A stretch of DNA of 64,000 nt from the NCBI GenBank assembly GCA_002399405.1, contig DHDP01000018.1, forward strand, positions 497,339 to 561,338, in the 5' to 3' direction. Numbering within the stretch: position 1 is the stretch's first letter; each line of letters starts with the position of its first letter. The translations under genes and the position numbers were made by a program. The notes beneath the pieces were generated by a model that was not told where the DNA came from, searched no databases, and saw nothing but the letters and a program-made list of their open reading frames with translations. Below, piece after piece: positions 24,695 through 32,376 of the stretch. The stretch comes from Treponema sp. UBA4873 (GTDB taxonomy: Bacteria > Spirochaetota > Spirochaetia > Treponematales > Treponemataceae).

Positions 24695-25969
24695 ATGAAG
24701 AAATTTGTAAAAACGGCGGGTGGTATGCTGTTTGCATGCCTGATGTGCGGGGGTATATCGGCAAAACCGAAGAAAACAACTCTGACTATGCTGATTTCAC
24801 GCGATCAACCGATGAGCGGTATTCAGGCTGTGTGCGACAGTGCTGAAAAATCGCTGGGAATAAAAGTTGAAATGGAAGTTACCAGCAGTGGTACAGATCT
24901 TGACAATATGGTTAAGACCCGCCTTGCGTCGGGGGACGTGCCGGATCTTATCGTTTATAACACAGGTTCTCTGCTTGCTCCTCTCGATCCACAGAATAAT
25001 TTCATCAATCTTTCGGGCGAATCATTTTCTCCGCGTATTAACAAGGCATTCAGGGATTCCGCATCGATTGACGGACAGCTGTATGCTATCCCGTTCGGGT
25101 TGTCGCAGGCGGGTGCTGTTATGTACAACAAAAAGGTCTACAAAAAGTACGGCCTTTCAGTTCCGAAAACGTGGAAGCAGTTTATTGCGAACTGCGATGT
25201 TCTCAGGAAAAACGGCGTCACGGCAATAATCGGTACATTCAAAGATTCATGGACGTCGCAGGTTCTGTTCCTCGGAGACAGCTATAACGTGTGTAAAGCT
25301 GCCCCTGATTTTCCTGCACAGTTTGAGAAAGGAAACATGAAATACGCAACGACGCCTGCTGCACTACGCAGCTGGCAGAAACTTGCCGATACGACTTCGT
25401 ACTACAATAAAGATTATCTTGCGTCGACCGTATCCGACGGGTGCGATAAACTCGCTTCCGGCGATGGTGCGCATTACATTATGCTTACGGACAATGTTTT
25501 GCCGCAGATAGCATCGCTCTACCCGGATAAAATCGACGATATCGGTGTATTCGCCATACCGGGAGATACTGCTGAAGACAACGGTATAACCGTTTGGATG
25601 CCGAGCGGTATTTACGGAAGCAAAAACAGCAGGCATGTGGAAGCAATAAAGAAATTTCTGAATTATTATATGTCGGATGCCGGTCTTGACGTATATTGTT
25701 CCGCTCTCGACGTAATCAGCGGTCCGATGCCGGTAAATAATTATACTCCGAAGGGAAAACGCGTAGCGGCACTCGCAGATATGGAAGCATATTACAATGC
25801 AGGCAAAGTTGATGCCGCGCTTGAGTTCAAAACGGCCGTAAAGGGCGCAAATGCTATGAATATCTGCAGTGAATGCGGCAGCGGGCAGACGACCGCAGAG
25901 CAGGCGGCAAAAATATACGACGAAGACTGCCGCAAGCAGGCTGTTCAGCTCGGATTGAAGTGGAAATAA
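24695..25969 (+). CDS. Sugar ABC transporter, substrate-binding lipoprotein (family 1)
   Basis: 424 residues. The N-terminus MKKFVKTAGGMLFACLMC has a signal peptide with a usable lipobox L-F-A-C. The body has CUT1-type features: GIKVEMEVTSSG, ASGDVPDLIVYNTG, YAIPFG, MYNKKVYKKYGLSVPKTWKQF. It captures an oligosaccharide, by context a rhamnoside (inference). Start chosen at 24695 because the GGAGG beginning right after the rhamnosidase stop sits between it and the longer frame. A stem-loop follows the stop codon, as is common after abundant binding proteins. Confidence 0.9.
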   Translation: MKKFVKTAGGMLFACLMCGGISAKPKKTTLTMLISRDQPMSGIQAVCDSAEKSLGIKVEMEVTSSGTDLDNMVKTRLASGDVPDLIVYNTGSLLAPLDPQNNFINLSGESFSPRINKAFRDSASIDGQLYAIPFGLSQAGAVMYNKKVYKKYGLSVPKTWKQFIANCDVLRKNGVTAIIGTFKDSWTSQVLFLGDSYNVCKAAPDFPAQFEKGNMKYATTPAALRSWQKLADTTSYYNKDYLASTVSDGCDKLASGDGAHYIMLTDNVLPQIASLYPDKIDDIGVFAIPGDTAEDNGITVWMPSGIYGSKNSRHVEAIKKFLNYYMSDAGLDVYCSALDVISGPMPVNNYTPKGKRVAALADMEAYYNAGKVDAALEFKTAVKGANAMNICSECGSGQTTAEQAAKIYDEDCRKQAVQLGLKWK

Positions 25970-25979
25970 AATATATGCG

Positions 25980-26017
25980 GACCGTTCCGTGCGTAAAACT
26001 TTCGGAACGGTCATTTT
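25980..26017 (+). other. Stem-loop between binding-protein and permease genes
   Basis: GACCGTTCCG (25980-25989) pairs perfectly with CGGAACGGTC (26003-26012) and is followed by ATTTTT. It may act as a partial terminator or 3'-end stabiliser, lowering permease expression relative to the binding protein. Confidence 0.7.
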
Positions 26018-26042
26018 TGCGGCTGCTGTTGAAGGATACCTT

Positions 26043-26900
26043 ATGAAAAAAAATAATATATATTCGATATGGTTTGCAGTTCCTGCATTATCATTGTTTA
26101 CGATTTTTTTTATCGTACCGATGTTCATATCTTTCTTTTTTAGTTTAACCGTTTGGAATTTAAAATCATTTACGTTCTGCGGTCTTGATAATTTCAAGCT
26201 GTTTTTCACCGAGCATTCCATGAATCTGAGTGTGCGTAATACGCTCGTGTATGCCTTCGTGACATGTTCGGTAAAATTAATCCTGTCTTTCTTTATTGCG
26301 ATTTTACTGTCGAGTTCGTTGAAAACAAAAAACATTCTCCGGGCTGTTGTTTTTTTTCCGACACTGGTAAGCACTATAGCTGTAGGCATAACTTTTTCAG
26401 CGTTGATGCATCCGACAAAAGGACTTTTTAATGTGATTCTGCAATCCCTCGGAATGACGCCTGTCGACTGGCTGGGAAATACGAAACTGGCGTTATTTTC
26501 CGTTGCTTTTACGGATATTTGGAAAGGAGTCGGCATTGCGACCGTAATTTTTCTTTCGGGAATACAGTCAATAAGCAGGGATTATTATGAAGCAGCGGTG
26601 ATCGACGGGGCAAATTATGTACAGAGAATATGCTTTATCACCGTACCTCTGAGTAAACCCGCCCGGAATTCAATCATCATTCTGGCGCTCATCGGAGGGC
26701 TGAAAAGCTTTGATTTAATATGGACAATGACCGGTGGCGGTCCGGGGTTCGCAACTGATGTGCTTGCTTCCGTTATTTATAAACAATATGCTGCAGGTTT
26801 TTACGGCCTTTCAACGGCGGGCAACGTGATAATGTTTGTCTTTATTACTGCAATTGTATTACCGTTACAGCGGTATCTGATAAAAAAAGAGGAACAATAA
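26043..26900 (+). CDS. Sugar ABC transporter permease (MalF/UgpA type)
   Basis: 285 residues with six hydrophobic segments, the first at about 8-32 (IWFAVPALSLFTIFFIVPMF). The EAA loop is YYEAAVIDGANYVQRICFITVPL, with the conserved E-A-A-x3-G-A core. The start at 26043 follows AAGGA; a longer frame from 25989 runs through the intergenic hairpin and was rejected. It pairs with the next gene as the membrane channel. No ATPase is encoded in the operon. Confidence 0.92.
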   Translation: MKKNNIYSIWFAVPALSLFTIFFIVPMFISFFFSLTVWNLKSFTFCGLDNFKLFFTEHSMNLSVRNTLVYAFVTCSVKLILSFFIAILLSSSLKTKNILRAVVFFPTLVSTIAVGITFSALMHPTKGLFNVILQSLGMTPVDWLGNTKLALFSVAFTDIWKGVGIATVIFLSGIQSISRDYYEAAVIDGANYVQRICFITVPLSKPARNSIIILALIGGLKSFDLIWTMTGGGPGFATDVLASVIYKQYAAGFYGLSTAGNVIMFVFITAIVLPLQRYLIKKEEQ

Positions 26901-27728
26901 ATGAAGAATAAGGATTTTGCAAAAGTAATAAACGTTCTTGCCCTGGCCGTGTTCGCTGTTGTGTTCATAACGCCTTTTGTATTCATGTTCTTCATGTCTC
27001 TCAAAGACAAACGGGGTGCGAATCTGCTGGGGTTTACTTTGCCCGATGTATATCATTTTGATAATTATCTGAACGTGCTGAAATATAATCATTATCAGGT
27101 GCTTACGGCATTCAGGAACAGCATAACTCTCACTTTTTTTTCTGTCGTAATCTTAATTGCCTGCTGTTCCGCAGCGGGATTTGTAATTCAACGGCGGCGC
27201 GATTCTTTTTCCGGGACTGCAAACAGCGTTATTCTCGCAGGGCTTGTTGTTCCCGTCTCGATTCTGCCGACAATCTGGATTCTTCAACAGCTCCATCTGT
27301 ATAAGACGATGGCGGGAATGATATTGATCGAAGTTACGATTAATATTCCGTTCACTGTTATGCTGTATCGAAGCTATATGGCATCCGTCCCTGTTGAACT
27401 GGAGGAGGCCGCCTGCATTGACGGATGCAGCCCTTTTGCAACTTTCATACGGATCATTTTTCCGCTGCTTCAACCGGTCTCCGCTACGATTATTATTTTA
27501 AACAGCGTGACCATATTTAACGATTTTACAAATCCGCTGTATTTCCTGCCCGGTTCACGCAATGTTACGGTACAGCTTACGTTGTATAATTTTATTTCGC
27601 AGAGCGGCAATTCATATAATCTGCTGTTTGCCGATGCGATCCTGATAACGATACCGATGTTCATATTATTCGTTTTCTTTAACAAAAAGATTATCGCCGG
27701 TATGTCCGCAGGTGCGGTCAAAGGGTAA
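26901..27728 (+). CDS. Sugar ABC transporter permease (MalG/UgpE type)
   Basis: 275 residues with six hydrophobic segments. It shows the MalG-type pattern: an N-terminal helix ending in ITPFVFMFFMSLKD, FRNSITLTFFSVV, VPVSILPTIWIL, and the EAA loop ELEEAACIDGCSPFATFIRI. It begins directly after the TAA of the previous permease (TAAATG), with AGAGGA upstream. Last gene of the rhamnosidase/importer operon. Confidence 0.92.
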   Translation: MKNKDFAKVINVLALAVFAVVFITPFVFMFFMSLKDKRGANLLGFTLPDVYHFDNYLNVLKYNHYQVLTAFRNSITLTFFSVVILIACCSAAGFVIQRRRDSFSGTANSVILAGLVVPVSILPTIWILQQLHLYKTMAGMILIEVTINIPFTVMLYRSYMASVPVELEEAACIDGCSPFATFIRIIFPLLQPVSATIIILNSVTIFNDFTNPLYFLPGSRNVTVQLTLYNFISQSGNSYNLLFADAILITIPMFILFVFFNKKIIAGMSAGAVKG

Positions 27729-27830
27729 ACGGGGGTATACAAAAAGAGACACCGTCATAGTGACTCCGTGAGTTTTAAGTCGCAGGTAAGAAAATGCTGC
27801 GTACTTTTTCCTTATGTTTATAGAAAACAT

Positions 27831-27866
27831 ACAAAAAAACGTGCCTTAACGGGCACGTTTTTTTGT
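27831..27866. terminator. Bidirectional terminator between the importer operon and tRNA-Leu
   Basis: ACAAAAAAACGTGCC (27831-27845) pairs perfectly with GGGCACGTTTTTTTGT (27851-27866) over about 15 bp around a 5-nt loop. A/T tracts on both sides allow termination of the permease operon (+) and of the tRNA (-), six bases beyond the tRNA 3' end. Confidence 0.92.
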
Positions 27867-27871
27867 ATTCA

Positions 27872-27956
27872 TACCGGGAACCGGGATCGGACCGGCACGG
27901 CGTTTAACCGCCGAGGGATTTTAAGTCCCTTGTGTCTACCATTCCACCATCCCGGC
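27872..27956 (-). tRNA. tRNA-Leu (anticodon UAA)
   Basis: An 85-nt class II tRNA on the minus strand. Acceptor GCCGGGA pairs with TCCCGGT, leaving discriminator A; the D-arm is in TGGTGGAATGGTAGACAC. The anticodon loop CTTAAAA is closed by GGGA/TCCC, giving UAA, and there is a long variable arm. CCA is not encoded. Two oddities: the acceptor closes with a G1-U72 wobble, and the T-loop reads TCCGATC, so the nearly universal U55 is C. The promoter upstream and terminator downstream are good, so the gene is probably expressed. Confidence 0.93.
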
Positions 27957-27969
27957 GAATAATGTATCT

Positions 27970-27998
27970 ATAATATACGAAACAGTTTTTTTTTTCAA
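27970..27998 (-). promoter_or_regulatory. Promoter of tRNA-Leu
   Basis: On the minus strand TTGAAA (27998-27993), a 17-bp spacer and TATTAT (27975-27970), 13 bases before the mature 5' end. Confidence 0.8.
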
Positions 27999-28002
27999 GT
28001 TG

Positions 28003-28031
28003 TTGAGAGGAAGCTGCTGTTTCGTTACAAT
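28003..28031 (+). promoter_or_regulatory. tatD promoter, leaderless arrangement
   Basis: TTGAGA (28003-28008), a 17-bp spacer and TACAAT (28026-28031). The tatD ATG at 28039 lies seven bases downstream with no ribosome binding site, so +1 should coincide with the ATG. Confidence 0.7.
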
Positions 28032-28038
28032 TAAACGC

Positions 28039-28896
28039 ATGTATTCCGATACACACTTTCATTTCAGCATGGTTCAGGAGCGCACCTGTTCAGATTGTGC
28101 CGATGTTATTACTCAGATGGTCAGGCGGAACTGTTTTTTTGCCATGGATATAGGCACGTCATGCGACGATCTCCCCGCCAGAAAGGCGGCCGTTGCACGC
28201 GCGCTTTCGGGTGTTGCCCCGGAGCTGCGGCCCGCAGCAGAGCGCATGATTCATTATACGGCCGGCATCTGGCCTGATACCGGCGCAATACGGGACCGCA
28301 TCCGGCAGGTTGCCGTCCTTGAACAGCAGATAGCGCAGTGCGGCGGTATAACCGCCGTGGGAGAATGCGGCCTTGACCATCACTGGAATCTGTCGGGAGA
28401 GGACGGCCGGTGCCGGGACGATTTTGATGCGGAAATGTACAACGCCGAAAAGGAGCTGTTTGAAATGCAGCTGGAACTTGCGCGTAAACTGCAGCTGCCT
28501 GTCGTTGTTCACAGCCGTGACGCGTTTGCAGATACGCTCGATGTCATAAAAAAAACGGGATACGACAACGGGATAATCCACTGTTATTCGTACGGCCTCG
28601 ACGAGGCAAAACAGTTTCTTGACCGCGGCTGGTATATAAGCTTCAGCGGTTCGGTCACGTATACGAAGCGGAGCAGAATGGACGATATGCGCGCGCTTCT
28701 GCAGTATGTGCCGGACGACCGCATCCTCTGCGAGACCGATGCGCCGTACCTTGCGCCGGTACCGGTACGCGGACAGCCGGATACGCCTCTTTTTGTGGAG
28801 CACACGTATAAGTTCATTGCGGCCGTCCGCGGCGTAAGCGTCGAACAGCTCTGCGAGACTGTCGACGCTAACTGCAGAACACTTTTTACTTTATGA
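28039..28896 (+). CDS. tatD: TatD-family metal-dependent hydrolase (DNase-like)
   Basis: 285 residues. All metal-binding segments of the TatD amidohydrolase barrel are visible: DTHFHF near the N-terminus, AVGECGLDHHW, VVHSRDAF, GIIHCYS and ILCETDAPYLAPVP. These enzymes have 3'-5' exonuclease or general phosphoesterase activity in the cytoplasm. The ATG at 28039 starts the conserved MYSDTHFHF; a longer TTG frame from 28000 overlaps the promoter. It overlaps convergent pgi by 11 bp at the 3' end. Confidence 0.93.
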   Translation: MYSDTHFHFSMVQERTCSDCADVITQMVRRNCFFAMDIGTSCDDLPARKAAVARALSGVAPELRPAAERMIHYTAGIWPDTGAIRDRIRQVAVLEQQIAQCGGITAVGECGLDHHWNLSGEDGRCRDDFDAEMYNAEKELFEMQLELARKLQLPVVVHSRDAFADTLDVIKKTGYDNGIIHCYSYGLDEAKQFLDRGWYISFSGSVTYTKRSRMDDMRALLQYVPDDRILCETDAPYLAPVPVRGQPDTPLFVEHTYKFIAAVRGVSVEQLCETVDANCRTLFTL

Positions 28897-30475
28897 GCAG
28901 ACCGGCGTACGCTTTGAGCGCGCCGTCCGTTTTTCCGGAAAGGACCGTCGTTGCAAGTTTTTTTCCGAGCTGAACGCCTTCCTGGTCGAAGCTGTTCACG
29001 TTCCACATGAATCCCTGAAACATAACTTTGTTTTCATAGTGGGCAAGAAGTGCGCCGAGCGATTCCGGTGTAAGCTGTTTTCCGTAGATAAGACTCGACG
29101 GCCGTTCCCCCGCGAAAAACTTATTCGGATTTTCATCCTCTTTGCCGCATGCGAACGCAACAATCTGAGCCGCAACGTTCGCGCAGAGTTTTGTCTGGCT
29201 CGTTGAGCCCTGAATGGAAACGTCTTTTCCGGTCTGGTTCTGAAGGAAAGCGATGAACTGCAGCGGAATGATGTTCGTTCCCTGATGAAGCAGCTGATAG
29301 AACGAATGCTGTCCGTTTGTTCCCGGTTCGCCGAAGATTACCGGACCTGTAACGTACGTGATTTTTTTGCCGAATCTGTTCACGCTTTTGCCGTTCGATT
29401 CCATGTCGAGCTGCTGAAGGTGCGCGGGAAACCGCGAGAGCGCCTGCGAATACGGCAGAATCGCAGTTGAAGGATATCCCTGCACATTGCGCTCGTAGAC
29501 ACCGATAAGTGCATCCATAAGAGCCGCGTTCTTCGTAATGTCGGCTTCCGCCGCAAGCTTGTCTTCTTCCGCAGCGCCCTTAAGAAAGCGTGCGAAAACT
29601 TCCGGGCCGAAGGCAAGACTCAGAATGGCGCCTCCTACTGCGCTTGTTGAAGAATACCGCCCGCCGATGAAGTCGTCCATGAAGAACGCCGCAAGATAGT
29701 CGGGGCTGTTTGCGAGCGGACTTGTTTCGCTTGTAACAGCAATCATGTGTTTTGCCGGCGTAAGCCCGGCCTTTTTGAGGAACTCCTTTACGAACGACTC
29801 GTTCGTGAGCGTTTCAAGCGTCGTACCGCTTTTCGAAACGAGGATAAAAATTGTTTTTGCAAGATCGATTGAGGAAAGAACCGCGGCTCCGTCGTCGGGG
29901 TCGACGTTGGAGATGAAATGCGCCTCCATTTTAAATTCGTTGTTTGATTTTGCCCAGTTTTCAAGCGCAAGATACATGGCGCGCGGCCCAAGGTCGCTGC
30001 CTCCGATGCCGATTTGGCAGACAGTCGTATATTTTTCACCTTTTTCGTTGACGATCTTTCCGGTATGAACTTTATCTGCGAAGCCTGCGATTGCGTTCTG
30101 CTGCTTTACGTAAAAATCACGCTTGTCCGCGCCGTCGACGACGACTTTGCCGCCGAGCTGTCCGCGTGTAAGATGATGAAGAACCATGCGTTTTTCACCG
30201 AGGTTGACGACTTCCCCGTTATAGAGCGCCGCAAATTTCTCAAGGAGCTGGTCTTCTTTGACGAGCGCCTTGAAGACAGTGAGAACCTGTTTGTTTACCT
30301 GTTTCGCCGCGTAGTTGTAGGTGAGTCCGCTGCTCATCGGAATAGAGAACTCAGCAACACGTTTTTCGCCGGCTGTGCCGCTCAATGACTTTGCTACGGA
30401 AACGGCACCCTTCAGCGTCTGCAGTTTTTTGTAGCTTTCAAGTTTGTTAAGATTGTCCCACGAAATGGATTTCAT
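28886..30475 (-). CDS. pgi: Glucose-6-phosphate isomerase
   Basis: 529 residues. It interconverts glucose-6-phosphate and fructose-6-phosphate in glycolysis. It shows GIGGSDLGPRAMY, VSKSGTTLETLTN (phosphate-binding serines), QQLDMESNGKSVN, the signature GEPGTNGQHSFYQLLHQG and the C-terminal NSFDQEGVQLGK with the ring-opening Lys. GAGG precedes the ATG. It would receive glucose-6-phosphate made by the GH65-mutase fusion at 54-57 kb. The stop region overlaps tatD tail to tail. Confidence 0.97.
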   Translation of the reverse strand: MKSISWDNLNKLESYKKLQTLKGAVSVAKSLSGTAGEKRVAEFSIPMSSGLTYNYAAKQVNKQVLTVFKALVKEDQLLEKFAALYNGEVVNLGEKRMVLHHLTRGQLGGKVVVDGADKRDFYVKQQNAIAGFADKVHTGKIVNEKGEKYTTVCQIGIGGSDLGPRAMYLALENWAKSNNEFKMEAHFISNVDPDDGAAVLSSIDLAKTIFILVSKSGTTLETLTNESFVKEFLKKAGLTPAKHMIAVTSETSPLANSPDYLAAFFMDDFIGGRYSSTSAVGGAILSLAFGPEVFARFLKGAAEEDKLAAEADITKNAALMDALIGVYERNVQGYPSTAILPYSQALSRFPAHLQQLDMESNGKSVNRFGKKITYVTGPVIFGEPGTNGQHSFYQLLHQGTNIIPLQFIAFLQNQTGKDVSIQGSTSQTKLCANVAAQIVAFACGKEDENPNKFFAGERPSSLIYGKQLTPESLGALLAHYENKVMFQGFMWNVNSFDQEGVQLGKKLATTVLSGKTDGALKAYAGLLIK

Positions 30476-30593
30476 ACATGCCTCGATAGAATCTGAAAAG
30501 GAGATAGTGAGAATATATCAAAAAGCCGGAAAAATGAAAATAGTGTGTGAACCGCTTTCAAAATCAGTCTGCCTTCCGAAAACGCACGTATCA

Positions 30594-30622
30594 TTGCTTT
30601 TTTCGTATGTCTTCTATATAAT
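30594..30622 (+). promoter_or_regulatory. lysS promoter, leaderless or nearly so
   Basis: TTGCTT (30594-30599), a 17-bp spacer and a consensus TATAAT (30617-30622). The lysS ATG at 30632 is nine bases downstream. The sequence between is AAAAAAACT, with no Shine-Dalgarno sequence. Confidence 0.7.
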
Positions 30623-30631
30623 AAAAAAACT

Positions 30632-32230
30632 ATGAATAACGAAAAGAATCCACTGTTCTGTCATTGGGCCGACCAGATGGCAGATAAAATCATCGCCCAA
30701 AAGGGTGAACTCGATTTGTATACCTGTGCTTCCGGCATCACGCCGTCAGGCACCGTCCATATCGGAAATTTCCGGGAAATTATCACCGTAGACCTTATTG
30801 TGCGTGCGCTCCGCGACCGCGGTAAAAACGTGCGCTTCATATATTCATGGGATGATTACGACGTATTCCGCAAAGTTCCGGCGAATATGCCCGATCCTGA
30901 AATTCTTAAAAAATATCTGCGTTTTCCGATTACGATGGTGCCCGACACGACCGGACGGAACGAAAACTACGCGCGTCATCACGAGGTCGATATCGAACAG
31001 GAACTGCCCCGCGTCGGAATTTATCCGGAATTTCTGTATCAGGCGTCGCGTTACCGCGCGAACCGCTATACGGAAGGCATGAAAAAAGCCATGCAGAACC
31101 GCGAAAGCATCAAGGAATGCCTCAACGAATACCGCGACGACGAACACAAGATGAAGCCGGAGGAAGCGTACTGGCCCGTTTCCGTGTTCTGTTCGAAATG
31201 CAACAGGGACACGACTGAAATCACCGGATATGACGGCGAGTACGGAATCACGTACAAATGCGAATGCGGCAACATCGAAACGGGGGATATGCGCACGTTC
31301 AAGGGATTCAAACTCGGCTGGCGCGTAGACTGGCCCATGAGGTGGAACGAGGAGAAAGTCGTGTTCGAACCGGGCGGAAAAGATCATATCAGTCCGGGCG
31401 GATCGTACGACACGGCAAAGCTCGTTTCGAAACGGATTTTCAACTGGGACGCGCCCATCACCATGAAGTACGACTTTGTCGGCCTCAAAGGTGTGCCCGG
31501 CAAGATGTCTTCGTCAAAGGGAAAAGTCATCGCGCTTCCCGATGCGCTCAAAGTGTATCAGCCGGAGCTGCTCCGCTATATATTTGCGGTAAACAAGGTC
31601 GACCACGAGTTTGCAATCAGCTTTGACCTCGACGTCATCACTATGTATGAAGCATACGACCGCACCGAGCGCATCGCGTGGGGGCTGGAACAGGCGAAGA
31701 ACGACGATATTTTCAATCACGAGAAGCGCGTGTATATGCTCTCGCAGATTGAGCCGAAGATGCCCGGAATCATGCCGTATCAGATTCCGTTCCGCATGCT
31801 TACGACGCTGCTTCAGACATATTCGGGGGATATCGACGCGGTCATCAGGTCGCTCGGCGACGTCAAGGCGGAACAGGAAGATTGTCTGCGCCGCCGCTGT
31901 GAATGCGCGTGGTACTGGGTTTCGGAATGCGCGCCGGAGGAGTTTAAGTTTGCGCTTCGCCCTGAGGACGGCGGCGTTGAACTTAACGACACGGAGCGTG
32001 CTGCCGTCGTTCAGATCCGCGATACGGTGCTTCCTGTTATGAACGACGTCGATGAAAAAACGCTCGGTCAGAAAGTATACGATGTCGCGACAGGCCTCGG
32101 CATGGAACCGAAAGCGCTTTTTGCGACTATGTATCATGTTCTCATCGGCAAGGATCAGGGGCCGCGTCTCGCAAGCTTCATGAAGATTATCGGTAAGGAA
32201 AAACTTGAAAAAATTCTGAAAAATTATTGA
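30632..32230 (+). CDS. lysS: Class I lysyl-tRNA synthetase
   Basis: 532 residues. It charges tRNA-Lys using the class I Rossmann fold, unlike the class II enzyme of most bacteria. The HIGH motif is SGTVHIGNFRE and the KMSKS loop is GKMSSSKGK. CxxC-type pairs (FCSKCN and CECGN at about residues 188-213) form a zinc-binding-like insert. The C-terminal part is the alpha-helical anticodon-binding domain. Class I LysRS is typical of archaea, spirochaetes and some alphaproteobacteria, and is one of the best lineage indicators here. Confidence 0.96.
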   Translation: MNNEKNPLFCHWADQMADKIIAQKGELDLYTCASGITPSGTVHIGNFREIITVDLIVRALRDRGKNVRFIYSWDDYDVFRKVPANMPDPEILKKYLRFPITMVPDTTGRNENYARHHEVDIEQELPRVGIYPEFLYQASRYRANRYTEGMKKAMQNRESIKECLNEYRDDEHKMKPEEAYWPVSVFCSKCNRDTTEITGYDGEYGITYKCECGNIETGDMRTFKGFKLGWRVDWPMRWNEEKVVFEPGGKDHISPGGSYDTAKLVSKRIFNWDAPITMKYDFVGLKGVPGKMSSSKGKVIALPDALKVYQPELLRYIFAVNKVDHEFAISFDLDVITMYEAYDRTERIAWGLEQAKNDDIFNHEKRVYMLSQIEPKMPGIMPYQIPFRMLTTLLQTYSGDIDAVIRSLGDVKAEQEDCLRRRCECAWYWVSECAPEEFKFALRPEDGGVELNDTERAAVVQIRDTVLPVMNDVDEKTLGQKVYDVATGLGMEPKALFATMYHVLIGKDQGPRLASFMKIIGKEKLEKILKNY

Positions 32231-32235
32231 ATTCG

Positions 32236-32275
32236 AAACAGCTGCTGCCTGAGAAATATGCAGCAGCTGTTTTTT
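32236..32275 (+). terminator. lysS terminator
   Basis: AAACAGCTGCTGC (32236-32248) pairs perfectly with GCAGCAGCTGTTT (32260-32272) around an 11-nt loop, followed by a T-run. Confidence 0.93.
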
Positions 32276-32300
32276 GTAATTTTTTTTGAAAAAAGTATGG

Positions 32301-32337
32301 TAAAATAAAGCAAGTGGTATAAAATAAGGTAAGTAGC
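32301..32337 (+). repeat. Imperfect 18-nt direct repeat upstream of the chemoreceptor gene
   Basis: TAAAATAAAGCAAGTGGT (32301-32318) and TAAAATAAGGTAAGTAGC (32320-32337) are 14/18 identical with a 19-bp period. The repeat sits 40-76 bases before the start codon, where promoter or regulator elements are expected. No clear sigma70 or sigma28 promoter was recognised. Confidence 0.45.
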
Positions 32338-32376
32338 ATATTGTACAGCGTACGTATAAATATAAGGGACACAATT

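Noticed and set aside
11086..27786. Shared 14-mer GAGTTTTAAGTCGC at 11086-11099 and 27773-27786 as a dispersed repeat
   Set aside because: In 64 kb several identical 14-mers are expected by chance. The flanking hairpins differ, so no family could be supported.
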